Source: Gleimia coleocanis DSM 15436
GTDB lineage: Bacteria; Actinomycetota; Actinomycetes; Actinomycetales; Actinomycetaceae
Length of the DNA: 64,000 nucleotides
Direction of reading: 5' to 3'
NCBI RefSeq assembly: GCF_000159015.1
Contig: NZ_DS999546.1
Location: 26,023 to 90,022 of the forward strand
The number at the start of each line of letters is the position of its first letter. The stretch's first letter is position 1. The notes below the pieces were generated by a model. It ran no database searches and was not told where the DNA came from. It was given only the letters and a program-made list of their open reading frames with translations. The position numbers and the translations under genes are program-made. Below are positions 41,616 to 51,397 of this stretch, one piece after another.

Positions 41616-43400
41616 TTAGCCTTTCAAAAGAGCTTCATCCGCGGCGGATTCCGCCTCACACGCGTGTCGATAAGAATCGCAGGAAGCTAACAACTCTTCA
41701 TGCGTGCCCTGAGCAGAAATCGTCGTAACTCCATCCTCATGAGACATCACCAGAATCTGATCTGCAGCAGCCAACGCACTCACTCGGTGGCTGACCAGCA
41801 GGGTGCCACGCTGCTCATCACGGACACTCAACAAATCCGTAACTAGCGCATCAGCAGTAGCTGGTTCTAAGTGCTCACCCGGTTCATCTAAAAGCATTAG
41901 CGGAGCCTGATTCGCAAACGCACGGGCTAACAGCATACGCCGCCGCTCACCACCAGATAGGGAAGTGCCACCAGATCCTAAAACCGTGTTCTCCTGCTCA
42001 TGTAAATGCTTAAACCAAGTTCCTAACCCGGCTTTATCCAAAAGCACTGCAGTTTCTTCGGGGGTTACCCTTGGATTAGCTACACGTAGGTTTTCAATCA
42101 CAGAAGTAGCGAAAATATGCGCGTCTTCAGGAGTGAAAGAAACGACCTTACCGACTTCTTCACCGCGAATCTTATGTACGTTTACGCCATTAAGCTTCAC
42201 TGATCCTGCAACTGGTTCCAACATGCCCACCAGCGTGTAAAGTAAAGTCGTTTTGCCAATACCAGAAGGACCCACCAGAGCGAAAGAACGACCTGGTTGT
42301 AGAGTTAAGTTCAAACCAGAAGCAATAACTGGTCCGCCTGGCCAGCCAACAGACAGATTCTTAACCTCTAAGACAGGTTCTTGCGCTGCATTTGCAGGCA
42401 GTTGTGCGTCTTTAACCAAAGTATCCGGTTCAATAATCTGTTGGATGCGTTCAGCAGCGCGGGCGGAACGAACTAGCTGCACGGCGGCGGCGGCCAGTTC
42501 GGAAGTGCTTTCAAATGATGCCAGCGGTACTAAAGTCAAGATAGCAATAGAAAGAACTGAAATAAGTCCGGCTTCGGCACTGGGGATTCCAATCAAAATC
42601 GCACCCGTAACAGCAATACCGATTGCTAATTGATCAATTGCGGCAGCTACAGCAGCTGGTTTTGCGGCTTTGTCTCGAGACTTAATCAACCGGCTTTCAT
42701 TTGCGCTGATATCATCGCGCACCTGTTGGTAGCCACCACTGACGAGCAGTTCTGGAGAGTTAGTTAGCAGCGTAGTGGTAGATTCAACTAGCCCTAGGCG
42801 TGCCTGGTCATTAGCGATTTCACCTAAACGTGCGTGGCGGGCAGTGAGTACTGGTCCCACGAAGCCAGAGAGGAAGAGAGCTACTGCGAGTACCACAGCC
42901 GCGGGAACAGAAATGATTGCAATACCCGCTACAGTACCGATACCGACTACCAGGGAAACGCATAGTGGCAGTACGGATTTAACCAGCAGGTCGCCTAATG
43001 CGTCTACATCGGAGCCGGTACGTGCTAGTAGGTCGCCACGTTTTAAACCAGCTAGGGTAGAGGTTTTCGCTCCTGCTAGTTTGCGGTAAACATTAGAACG
43101 TAGGGCTGCGATACCGCCCATAGCAACGTGGTGTGAGGCCAGACGTTGTACGTAGCGGAGCAATGCTTTAGAGATACCGAAGAAGCGCACGCCAACAGTT
43201 GCCATGGTTAGGTAAAGTACGGGGGGGTGTTGGGAAGCGCGGGCAATCAGCCAAGCTGAGGTGGCAGCCAGACCCAGGGAAGCTCCTAGCCCGAGGGATC
43301 CTAGTAGTATTGCCAACGCGAATTGGCGTTTATTTAGTTCTAAGAGTGGCAGTACTTTTTTTAACGCAGCCCACTCGCTGGCGGTGACGAATAGTTTCAT
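41616..43400 (-). CDS. cydC: CydC subunit of the cysteine/glutathione ABC exporter
   Basis: 594 aa fused exporter half: six membrane helices (to about 310), then an ATPase domain. Walker A is GPSGIGKTT, the signature is LSGGERRRMLLARAF, and Walker B is LMLLDEP. With CydD it exports thiols and allows assembly of cytochrome bd. CydC-like features are the early KRQFALAILLGSLGLG segment and SLGLAATSAWLIARAS. It overlaps cydD by four bases, and a kinase gene follows at once. Confidence 0.9.
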   Translation of the reverse strand: MKLFVTASEWAALKKVLPLLELNKRQFALAILLGSLGLGASLGLAATSAWLIARASQHPPVLYLTMATVGVRFFGISKALLRYVQRLASHHVAMGGIAALRSNVYRKLAGAKTSTLAGLKRGDLLARTGSDVDALGDLLVKSVLPLCVSLVVGIGTVAGIAIISVPAAVVLAVALFLSGFVGPVLTARHARLGEIANDQARLGLVESTTTLLTNSPELLVSGGYQQVRDDISANESRLIKSRDKAAKPAAVAAAIDQLAIGIAVTGAILIGIPSAEAGLISVLSIAILTLVPLASFESTSELAAAAVQLVRSARAAERIQQIIEPDTLVKDAQLPANAAQEPVLEVKNLSVGWPGGPVIASGLNLTLQPGRSFALVGPSGIGKTTLLYTLVGMLEPVAGSVKLNGVNVHKIRGEEVGKVVSFTPEDAHIFATSVIENLRVANPRVTPEETAVLLDKAGLGTWFKHLHEQENTVLGSGGTSLSGGERRRMLLARAFANQAPLMLLDEPGEHLEPATADALVTDLLSVRDEQRGTLLVSHRVSALAAADQILVMSHEDGVTTISAQGTHEELLASCDSYRHACEAESAADEALLKG

Positions 43401-45220
43401 TTGGTTTCCTCACCTTCGGTTGGCTGCATTTCTGAGTCTTGTAAGAGGTCATTGAGTAGGCGTGGCGTTGCCAGTAGGTTTTCTTCTTCTACGGTGTCGA
43501 TGCTTAGCTGCGGATACTGGGTGAGTTCGGCAGCGGTGGCTGGGCGGGCGTGCACGTCAATGATGTGGGTAGCGACTTCGGTAACTGCTTTGCGGTGTGC
43601 GATGACGATGACGGTACTGCCGTGTGCTTGCAGTTTTAGGATTGTGTCGATTACCTGTGCTTCGGTGAGGGAGTCTAGGTGGGCGGTTGGCTCGTCTAGA
43701 ATCATCACCTGTGTGGGGTGCAGGAGCGCGCGGGTAAGTGCCAGTCGTTGGCGTTGGCCGACGCTGAGGCCGACTCCGGCGTGTCCTAGTTGCGTGTCCC
43801 AGCCGTTTTGCAGGGAATTTACGACGGTGTCGAAACCGGTGGCGCGGGCGGCTTCGTTGAGTTGCTGGGTTGAGTAGGCTTGGCCCTGTGCAATATTTTC
43901 TTTGACGGTGCCGGGGACGATCGCTGGTGCTTGCGGTACCCAGGTGACGTTGTGCCACCAGTTTTCTTTAGAAATTTTTTCGAGGGCGGTTAGCTCAGTG
44001 TTTCCGTTAGGTTTTTCAAGTTCTAGGGAAACTTGCCCGATAGTTGGTTGTAGTAAACCTAATAGAGTTAAAACGGTGGTTGTTTTGCCAGCGCCTGAAG
44101 CGCCTGTTAAAGCAGTGATACTACCTGCTGGAATGCTGGCAGTAAGTTCTGCTGGAGCCCAGAACCCGCGGGCTGCTACTGCTAAGTCATTAAACCGTAC
44201 AGATTTAATCTTCAAAGTTTCAGTGTCTGCAGATGCTGGTACCGCAATATCAGTGTTGGTTAGTTCAGCTGGGGCTTCGATGATTTCAAAAGCAGCGTTA
44301 GCGGCAGCTACACCGTCAGCTGAGGCGTGGAAGTTTTTACCAACCTCACGTAGTGGCGCATAAACCTCTGGGGCGAGCATGATGATTGCCAGGCCAGAGA
44401 ACAGGTCTACGTGGTCATAAACTAGGCGGATACCAACTTCTACAGCGACCAAGGCGACTGAAAGCGTAGCGAGGAATTCGAGGATGCCGCCAGAGAGGAA
44501 GGCGACGCGTAGGGTCTGCATGGTGGTACGCGCATGGGTTTTGCCGAGTTTATCAACGTGGGCTGCTGGCGCCCATTCGCGTCCCAGCGCCTTCAGTGTT
44601 GGCAGACCAGAAATTAAGTCTAGTAGTTGGGAGCCCAAGCGTTCCATCGTGCGAAGCTTTTGATCGGAGTAGTCCTGAGTTAGTTTACCGACTAGAATCA
44701 TGAAGATTGGAATCAGCGGGATGGTAACTAATGCGATGAATGCGGAGAGGAAATCCAGGTAGAGGATGACAGCTAGTGCCAGGGGAGTAGCAATCATTGA
44801 GAGTACTAGCTGGGGTAGGTAAGAGACGAAGTATGGGCCCAGGTCATCTAATCCGCGGGTGGTGAGCGTAACAGTGTCTGTAGAGTTTAGGGATAGCCAG
44901 CGTGGCCCCAGAGCTGTAGCTTTATCTAGTACTTGTTTACGTAGTTCTTGGATTGCCTGGTTAGCGGCGCGGTGCGCGTAAGCGCGGTGGATGTAGGTAA
45001 GTGTAATGCGGGCGAGGACGATGACTACCAGCACGGCGATAATCCAGTAAACGTCTGAGAACTGCTTTTCTTTTGTGATGATTGGTGAGATAGCTCCGGA
45101 TATCGCCATGATTTGGGCGATGGTGAGGAGGGTGCCGATAGTGCCCGTGATAACGATGAATACCATGTATTTGCGGGCGGATTCTGCGTATTTCAGCAGG
45201 CGCTTATCGAGAGGTTTCAA
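43397..45220 (-). CDS. cydD: CydD subunit of the cysteine/glutathione ABC exporter
   Basis: 607 aa half-exporter. Membrane domain to about 320 with LTTRGLDDLGPYFVSYLPQL and FLSGGILEFLATLSVALVAVEVGIRL, typical of CydD. ATPase: Walker A GASGAGKTT, signature LSVGQRQRLALTRALL, Walker B VMILDEPTAHLD. The start is TTG with AAGGA upstream. A strong terminator separates cydB from cydD, so cydDC and the kinase gene form their own transcription unit. Confidence 0.9.
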   Translation of the reverse strand: MKPLDKRLLKYAESARKYMVFIVITGTIGTLLTIAQIMAISGAISPIITKEKQFSDVYWIIAVLVVIVLARITLTYIHRAYAHRAANQAIQELRKQVLDKATALGPRWLSLNSTDTVTLTTRGLDDLGPYFVSYLPQLVLSMIATPLALAVILYLDFLSAFIALVTIPLIPIFMILVGKLTQDYSDQKLRTMERLGSQLLDLISGLPTLKALGREWAPAAHVDKLGKTHARTTMQTLRVAFLSGGILEFLATLSVALVAVEVGIRLVYDHVDLFSGLAIIMLAPEVYAPLREVGKNFHASADGVAAANAAFEIIEAPAELTNTDIAVPASADTETLKIKSVRFNDLAVAARGFWAPAELTASIPAGSITALTGASGAGKTTTVLTLLGLLQPTIGQVSLELEKPNGNTELTALEKISKENWWHNVTWVPQAPAIVPGTVKENIAQGQAYSTQQLNEAARATGFDTVVNSLQNGWDTQLGHAGVGLSVGQRQRLALTRALLHPTQVMILDEPTAHLDSLTEAQVIDTILKLQAHGSTVIVIAHRKAVTEVATHIIDVHARPATAAELTQYPQLSIDTVEEENLLATPRLLNDLLQDSEMQPTEGEETK

Positions 45221-45376
45221 AAGCCTGGTCCTTAAGTCTTAGTTCTCTTATATTGATTGTACTAAGTTTCGTTGTTTTCTGACTCTCGTTGCTATCTGCA
45301 GACATTATTTGCCGCTCGTATGCGCGATTTGCTACCAGAGACGTTGCCCATAAAATGACGAGAAGCTAGGAGGCTG

Positions 45377-45408
45377 GCAACGCCAAATGTTGTATAACCC
45401 TGTAACCC
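45377..45408 (-). repeat. Dispersed 32-bp intergenic repeat, copy 2
   Basis: Matches copy 1 (30878-30909) at 29 of 32 positions in the same orientation, with only transitions between them. It lies 30 bases past the cydB terminator on the minus strand and about 155 bases before cydD. Flanking bases of the two copies do not match, so the conserved unit is short. Confidence 0.6.
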
Positions 45409-45438
45409 GACTTTGTTGAAATGATTAGATATAAAAAT

Positions 45439-45468
45439 GGGGGTTGAGAACTTTCGTTCTCAACCCCC
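45439..45468 (-). terminator. Terminator of cydAB
   Basis: A perfect 13-bp stem GGGGGTTGAGAAC/GTTCTCAACCCCC with loop TTTC (GAAA on the transcript strand), followed on the minus strand by a run of five T. Confidence 0.9.
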
Positions 45469-45489
45469 AAAGTTAGAGTATTAAGCTAC

Positions 45490-46614
45490 TCAGCCCTGCA
45501 GGAAGTTTGCACCCAGACGAACCTGCTTTGGCAGCAGACCCATGTTTTCTGGGATGTCTTCCAGGGTTACACGTGCACGGAATACCCAGTAGGACCATGC
45601 GGTGTAGGCCAGTACTACTGGCACGAAGATTACGGCTACGATCGTCATCACTACCAGGGTGGAGTGAGTGGAGGAAGCCTGTGCAATGGTCAGGGAGAAT
45701 GATGGGTCCAGGTAGGACTTCATTACGTTTGGTGCCATTGCGGTGAAGATGAATGCTACTGCGCCGGCGATGCCTGCGGAGGAGCAAAGGAAGGAAACCA
45801 TGTTGTTGTTGAATGCCTTCTGAGAGAAGACTGCAGAGGCGATGAGTGCCAGAGCAGCTACTACCAGTGGCAGCCATGCCCAAACGGTTTCTGCGTATGC
45901 AAGTACCGCCCACAGTGCCCATACCGCGGTCAGTACGGTTGCAGCCAGAGAGAAGGTTGCAGAGAGCTTTTCAGCGCGTTCGAAGACTGGACCAGTGGTC
46001 TTTAGTGCAAGGAACTGTGCGCCCTGGGAGAGGCAGATTGCCAATACTACCAGGCCACCGAGGATGGTGAATGGGGTAAGCAGTGAGAAGAAACCACCGG
46101 TGATGTTGTGTACGCCGGTTACCAGTAGTTCTGGGGTAACTGGACCTGCCAGAGGTTCGTTGGTGATTGGGTCAACAACTTCAATGTGCATGCCCTGTAC
46201 CAGGTTAGCAAATGCAACACCCATGAGTACTGGTACGCCGAAGCCTACTACAGTGTGGGTGTAGTCGCAGGTCTTGCGCCACTGTACGGTATCGATCATC
46301 TTACGCCATTCGATGGCAACGATACGCAGAATCAGCAGGACTAGTACCAGGAATAGTGCCAGGTACATGCCAGAGAACATGGTTGCGTACCATTCTGGGA
46401 AAGCTGCGAAGGTAGCGCCACCTGCGGTGAGCAGCCATACTTCGTTTCCGTCCCAGTGTGGGCCGATGGTCTTAACGGTCTGAGAACGTTCTTCGTCGTT
46501 CTTAGCTACTAGTGGGATGAGAGCGCCGACGCCCAGGTCGAAGCCTTCGAGGATGAGGTAGCCGGTCCAGAGAACGGCAATGAGGATGAACCAGAGAATG
46601 CTCAGCCAATCCAT
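45490..46614 (-). CDS. cydB: Cytochrome bd oxidase subunit II CydB
   Basis: 374 aa with about eight to nine membrane helices. The start has WFILIAVLWTGYLILEGFDLGVG, the family signature, followed by GPHWDGNEVWLLTAGGATFAAFP. CydB pairs with CydA to form the quinol oxidase that works at low oxygen. AGGAAAA precedes the ATG; cydA lies 19 bases upstream. Confidence 0.96.
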   Translation of the reverse strand: MDWLSILWFILIAVLWTGYLILEGFDLGVGALIPLVAKNDEERSQTVKTIGPHWDGNEVWLLTAGGATFAAFPEWYATMFSGMYLALFLVLVLLILRIVAIEWRKMIDTVQWRKTCDYTHTVVGFGVPVLMGVAFANLVQGMHIEVVDPITNEPLAGPVTPELLVTGVHNITGGFFSLLTPFTILGGLVVLAICLSQGAQFLALKTTGPVFERAEKLSATFSLAATVLTAVWALWAVLAYAETVWAWLPLVVAALALIASAVFSQKAFNNNMVSFLCSSAGIAGAVAFIFTAMAPNVMKSYLDPSFSLTIAQASSTHSTLVVMTIVAVIFVPVVLAYTAWSYWVFRARVTLEDIPENMGLLPKQVRLGANFLQG

Positions 46615-46633
46615 TTTATTTTCCTAGCCTTTC

Positions 46634-48172
46634 TCAGTATCCGAACTTCAGAAGGGTGTCTTCTGCATCGCCCTCACCGTGGTAAGTAACGTGCAGACCT
46701 TCGTAAGCGTAACGACGGATAAGGACGATCCAGACTACACCGAGTGCGCCGTAGAGCAGGGTGAAGAGGACCATGGTGAGTGCAACCTGTGGGCCAGGAA
46801 CTGCACCGGATGCTGCGTATTCAGTCAGCTGCAGAACGCCACCAACTGGGTCGCCGTTCATTGCAGCGGCGATGTTAGGGTAGACGATCCATGGCTGACG
46901 ACCAATTTCGGTGAAAATCCATCCTGCGGAAGCACCGATGAATGGGAAGATGATGGACCATGCTGCCAGAGTACCGATCAGCTTGTTGCGGATCAGGCGA
47001 CCACCACGCAGACCAACCAGAATTACCAGGCCGGTGAGCATAGATGCGAAACCAATGGTGATCATTACACGGAAGGACCAGAAGGTTGGCATCGATGGTG
47101 GACGGAAGTCGTACTGTGCAGCATCGCCGTAGCGGGAGGTGAAGGATTCGTTTGCGTTGAGCTGTTCTACCAGGCGTGCCTGGATGTCGCGTACGCCTTC
47201 TACCTTTGCACCAAAGTCATCGTGGGACAGGAAGGATGCCAGTCCTGGGATGGTGATGAAGCGGGTCATGTCGCCGGAGTCATCGAGTGGACATTCGCCG
47301 AAGCCTGCAACAGTGAATGCTGCACCTTCAGTGTCCATACAGATGCCTTCAGCAACTGCCATCTTCATTGGCTGTGCTTCGATGAGGTGCTGACCCTGGA
47401 AGTGACCGGATACTGCTACGCCCAGACCGCCGATGAGCAGTGCGATTGCACCGAAGCGAGCGATTGGGGTCCAGTAGTTACGTGCTTCTGCTTCGCCGGC
47501 TTCGCCTGCGTTAGCTGCGCGTACAATCCACCAGAGTGCCAGGCCTGCTACCAGGGTACCAGCGGTGAAGATGGAGGTGAAGAATACGTGGGAGAAGGTC
47601 AGTGCCAGGACTGGGTTGGTGACTACATCCAGGAAGCCTGCGGTGCCGTTGAGTTCTGCACGGCCAGTTTCTGGGTTGAACAGTGCGCCGACTGGAGCTT
47701 GCATCCAGGAGTTAGCGCCCAGAATCCAGATTGCGGAAACATTGGTTGCCAGTGCTGCTAGCCAGATGGAAGCTAGGTGCATGCCCTTGGATACGCGTCC
47801 CCAACCGAAAATCCAGACACCTAGGAAGGTGGATTCGATGAAGAATGCGAGCAGAGCTTCTACAGCCAGAGGTGCGCCGAAGATGTCACCTACGAAACGA
47901 GAGTATTCGGACCAGTTCATACCGAACTGGAATTCCTGAACGATACCGGTTGCTACGCCGAGGGCGAAGTTAATGAGGAAGATCTTGCCGAAGAAGCGGG
48001 TTGCCTTCAGCCAGACATCATTGCCGGTACGGTGCCACTTGGTCTGCATGATGGCGACCAGGAGGCTCAGGCCGATGGTTAGTGGTACCTGGAGGAAGTG
48101 GTAAACGGTAGTAATACCGAACTGCCAACGTGCCAGGAACACTGCATCGAGTGCCGCTGGGAGGACTGTCAT
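46634..48172 (-). CDS. cydA: Cytochrome bd oxidase subunit I CydA
   Basis: 512 aa, about nine helices. RWQFGITTVYHFLQVPLTIG carries the axial His of one b heme; the later FSHVFFTS and the GRQPWIVYP motif are conserved. The quinol-binding Q loop is of the short type. The enzyme reduces O2 to water with menaquinol at low oxygen. Start ATG is at 48172, upstream of which lies a 480-base gap shared with rne that has several inverted repeats. Confidence 0.97.
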   Translation of the reverse strand: MTVLPAALDAVFLARWQFGITTVYHFLQVPLTIGLSLLVAIMQTKWHRTGNDVWLKATRFFGKIFLINFALGVATGIVQEFQFGMNWSEYSRFVGDIFGAPLAVEALLAFFIESTFLGVWIFGWGRVSKGMHLASIWLAALATNVSAIWILGANSWMQAPVGALFNPETGRAELNGTAGFLDVVTNPVLALTFSHVFFTSIFTAGTLVAGLALWWIVRAANAGEAGEAEARNYWTPIARFGAIALLIGGLGVAVSGHFQGQHLIEAQPMKMAVAEGICMDTEGAAFTVAGFGECPLDDSGDMTRFITIPGLASFLSHDDFGAKVEGVRDIQARLVEQLNANESFTSRYGDAAQYDFRPPSMPTFWSFRVMITIGFASMLTGLVILVGLRGGRLIRNKLIGTLAAWSIIFPFIGASAGWIFTEIGRQPWIVYPNIAAAMNGDPVGGVLQLTEYAASGAVPGPQVALTMVLFTLLYGALGVVWIVLIRRYAYEGLHVTYHGEGDAEDTLLKFGY

Positions 48173-48653
48173 TCGTCCACCTTTCCGTTGAATGGGTTAC
48201 TTACATTGTTGAAGTCGCGAATAGAGCGTGACTTTACCTATCTAGCATAGTTATAAAAAAGTGGGTTTCATAGGAAAACTGCGGATACTGCTTAGGTTTT
48301 CCTAAATTGCATTGATAATGCCTATTTTTGGTGACACGGCGCTGTGGGTGTGTCAGTTTGTTGGGGCATTAATTCATTGCAAAAAACTTATTTAAGAAAC
48401 AATTTTGTATTGAAAATACATTGACCTCATATAAGACATGCATTTTGTAAGGATTGTTTCGCTAAGTTTGCTAGTTGCTTTTCGCGCAACCGGCTTGCTG
48501 TGATGGTGTGGCATTGACCGGGGGTTTGTGCGATAATTATCGACAGTGCTTAAACAATATTTTTAAGGCAGAGCACGAAGGTTTCCGTCCTTGAGTGGGC
48601 GACGCAAGTAAGTTACTTAGAACTGCTTGCAAAAAGATTTTTGGAGAAAACTA
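48173..48653. promoter_or_regulatory. Divergent cydA/rne control region
   Basis: No gene is seen in these 481 bases, which are AT-rich. Inverted repeats are TAGGAAAAC/GTTTTCCTA at 48271-48279 and 48296-48304 (9 bp perfect, 16-base spacer), TTAGG/CCTAA at 48292-48305, GCATT-GAT-AATGC at 48309-48321, and TGTATT-GAA-AATACA around 48403-48417. On the minus strand TATAAC near 48250 could be a -10 box for cydA, with the first repeat over its -35 region. The rne leader from the centre to 48653 is long, as in other bacteria where RNase E cuts its own leader. Confidence 0.45.
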
Positions 48654-51128
48654 GTGTCTAACGAACCTATGTCTAACGAACTAGGAGCAGGTCCATTATT
48701 TAGTGGGCTAGAGAGTGTTGAAGCTGCGATTACTTCACCATTTTCTGTGTCGCTTTTCTCGGCTGCTTCAACCGCCGCAGTGGATTTACCTCCGGTACCG
48801 CAAGCCCCGGCGACTCCTTCCTATGCAGACCTTTTATTCATTCAGCCAGAGATAGTCTCGGTTCCGTTGCGTTCCGAAACAACTACGGTTTTTTCCGAGG
48901 ACGGTGAACCTGAACCTGCTCGGCGTGCTCGAACTCGTAAGCGGGTAAAAGTAGAAGCAGAAGTAGAGCCAACGGTAGCGGACTTAGAATCTGACGATGA
49001 TGACGACGAAGAAGATTTACTTACTGCACGTCGCCGTCGTCGCCGTCGCACTCGGGTTGAGGAACCGGACGACATCAATGATGAAGTGACAGGTGTACAG
49101 GGTTCTACTCGTTTGGAAGCTAAGCGTCAGCGCCGTAAGGAAGGACGTAAAGAGAACCGTCGCCGTCAAGTTGTGACAGAATCTGAGTTCCTGGCTCGCC
49201 GAGAATCTGTAAAACGTGAAATGATTGTGCGCGAACAGAATGGTTTGAACCAGATTGCGGTCTTGGAAGATGGTTTGCTGGTGGAGCATTATGTAGCTCG
49301 TCGTACCCAGCAAACTATGGTTGGTAATATTTATCTGGGTCGCGTTCAGAATGTGCTCCCGTCCATGGAAGCTGCTTTCGTTGACTTAGGTAAAGGGCGC
49401 AACGCGGTGCTTTACGCCGGTGAAGTTAACTGGGAAGCAGTAGGTTTAGCTGGCCGCCCTCGTCGAATTGAACAGGCTTTGAAGTCTGGTGACACTGTAT
49501 TGGTGCAGGTAACTAAGGACCCTATCGGGCATAAGGGAGCGCGCCTAACTTCGCAGATTACTCTGGCGGGACGCTACCTGGTTCTAGTTCCAGCAGGTCA
49601 GATGACGGGTATTTCCAGGAAGTTGCCCGAGCGTGAGCGTACCCGTTTGAAGAAACTGCTTTCTAAGATTGTGCCTAAAGACTACGGCGTAATCGTTCGC
49701 ACGGCCGCTGAGGGTGCTACCGAAGAACAGCTTCGCGACGATGTGACTCGTCTGCAAGCTCAGTGGGAAGAAATTGAGAAGAAGCAGAAGAAGACTCAGA
49801 AAGTTCCTGTCTTGTTGCGTTCTGAGCCTGAGTTGGCTGTGCGCGTAGTCCGTGACGTTTTCACTGAGGACTTCCAGAGCCTTACCGTTCAGGGTGAGGA
49901 AACTTGGCAGACAGTGCAGGAATATGTTGATGAACTTGCACCAGATTTACGTGACCGTCTGCGTCGCTGGGTGAATAAGGAAGATGTTTTTACTGTTCAC
50001 CGTATTGACGAACAACTAACTAAAGGGATGGATCGTAAGGTTTGGTTACCTTCTGGTGGTTCTTTGGTTATCGACCGTACTGAAGCAATGACGGTTATTG
50101 ACGTCAATACCGGTAAGTTCATTGGTTCTGGTGGCACGTTGGAAGAAACCGTGACTAAGAATAACTTGGAAGCGGCTGAAGAAATTGTGCGTCAACTTCG
50201 CCTGCGTGATATCGGTGGTATTGTTGTGATCGACTTTGTCGATATGGTGTTGGAGTCTAATCGCGATTTAGTGTTGCGTCGGTTGGTCGAATGTTTAGGT
50301 CGCGACCGTACGCGTCATCAGGTTACTGAAATTACTTCTTTGGGTTTGGTGCAGATGACTCGTAAGCGTGTGGGCGAGGGGTTGGTTGAGGCTTTCTCAA
50401 CGCCTTGCGAATGCTGTGACGGGCGTGGCTTTATCGTTCATCAGAATCCGGTGGAACGTGATCACACTGGGCATGCGATCATGCCAAAGACATTACGTCA
50501 AGTACAGCCTGAGACGGTGGTGGATCCTGAAGCTGAGGCGAAGCATGAGGAAGTGCGTTCTGCGCTTTCTGCGATTGCGGCGGCTGCGGCTTCTGCGCAT
50601 GCGTCGGAAGAAAAAAATGATAATCATTCCGAGGGTGATAAGGCAGATGTTTCCACTGATAAGGTTGAGCTTCCACAAAAGCGCACTAAGAATGAGCGGG
50701 GCCGTCGCGGTCTGAAGGATCGCCGGAATAAGCAGGCACGGAACCAGATGTTGGACGATGCAGAAGCTTTGCTTGATAGTATCGGCAGCGTTTTAGATGC
50801 AAAGGCTGAACGTAAATCTGGGGAAGCCGAAGTAGGGGCCGGTGAATCTACTGTAGTTGCTGAACCGGTTGTTTCCGGTAAAGAAACTGTATTCACTGCT
50901 GAGACTTCTGTGGGGGCGCAGCGCGCTCCGAAGCATCGCGGTGCACGACGTGCGGTGTCTGTTGCTGCGGGGCAGCCACAGGTTGTTTCTGAGCCGGTAG
51001 TGGTGGCTCCGGTGGTGATTGCACGTCCGGTTGCTGAGGTGACAACGGCTGATTTGCCTGAACGTCCGGTGAAGAAATCTCGTCGGGTGGCAGTTGCGAA
51101 TCCGGTGGTTTCCGCAGAAAATAACTAG
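48654..51128 (+). CDS. rne: Ribonuclease E/G
   Basis: 824 aa from GTG 48654, which has TTGGAG at the right distance; the frame is open further upstream to 48627. An N-terminal disordered part of about 185 residues has acidic runs and the Arg-rich RRRRRR segment. The catalytic core follows: S1 domain (GNIYLGRVQNVLPSMEAAFVDLG), the DNase-like region with VIDVNTG and VIDFVDM carrying the catalytic Asp pair, and the zinc-link CECCDGRG. The C-terminal 200 residues are disordered and basic-acidic. It degrades mRNA and matures rRNA. rplU and rpmA follow, the usual order. Confidence 0.93.
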   Translation: MSNEPMSNELGAGPLFSGLESVEAAITSPFSVSLFSAASTAAVDLPPVPQAPATPSYADLLFIQPEIVSVPLRSETTTVFSEDGEPEPARRARTRKRVKVEAEVEPTVADLESDDDDDEEDLLTARRRRRRRTRVEEPDDINDEVTGVQGSTRLEAKRQRRKEGRKENRRRQVVTESEFLARRESVKREMIVREQNGLNQIAVLEDGLLVEHYVARRTQQTMVGNIYLGRVQNVLPSMEAAFVDLGKGRNAVLYAGEVNWEAVGLAGRPRRIEQALKSGDTVLVQVTKDPIGHKGARLTSQITLAGRYLVLVPAGQMTGISRKLPERERTRLKKLLSKIVPKDYGVIVRTAAEGATEEQLRDDVTRLQAQWEEIEKKQKKTQKVPVLLRSEPELAVRVVRDVFTEDFQSLTVQGEETWQTVQEYVDELAPDLRDRLRRWVNKEDVFTVHRIDEQLTKGMDRKVWLPSGGSLVIDRTEAMTVIDVNTGKFIGSGGTLEETVTKNNLEAAEEIVRQLRLRDIGGIVVIDFVDMVLESNRDLVLRRLVECLGRDRTRHQVTEITSLGLVQMTRKRVGEGLVEAFSTPCECCDGRGFIVHQNPVERDHTGHAIMPKTLRQVQPETVVDPEAEAKHEEVRSALSAIAAAAASAHASEEKNDNHSEGDKADVSTDKVELPQKRTKNERGRRGLKDRRNKQARNQMLDDAEALLDSIGSVLDAKAERKSGEAEVGAGESTVVAEPVVSGKETVFTAETSVGAQRAPKHRGARRAVSVAAGQPQVVSEPVVVAPVVIARPVAEVTTADLPERPVKKSRRVAVANPVVSAENN

Positions 51129-51198
51129 ATATGAAGCTGTGTCAGACTGCAGGTGGTGTATTGCACACCAAAATGTGTGAAAACTACCTGCCTGTAGT

Positions 51199-51228
51199 TT
51201 GATATTTACTGCCTAATTAGCGTAATGT
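51199..51228 (+). promoter_or_regulatory. Candidate rplU-rpmA promoter
   Basis: TTGATA at 51199-51204 and TAATGT at 51223-51228 with an 18-base spacer, in the 269-base gap after rne. Downstream, GTGCG and CGCAC near 51238-51260 can form a small leader hairpin. Confidence 0.35.
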
Positions 51229-51397
51229 AGGCAGTCGGTGCGTTTTTGATGAGGCGCACGAAAATACTTCAGATAGCGAAGCAAATGAGGTCTATGTCTC
51301 TATTTGGATTTTTCGTGGTCTGGGTAGTGGATTAGCGGGAAAAATCCGGTAATCTATGTAATGAATTATTTGTAATCGAAAAGAAACGAGCAACAAC

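Noticed and set aside
46679..47761. A 360-codon open frame on the plus strand, opposite cydA, rich in Cys and Glu
   Set aside because: It is the mirror of a highly codon-biased gene. The composition is abnormal, there is no ribosome site or known domain, and cydA is certain.
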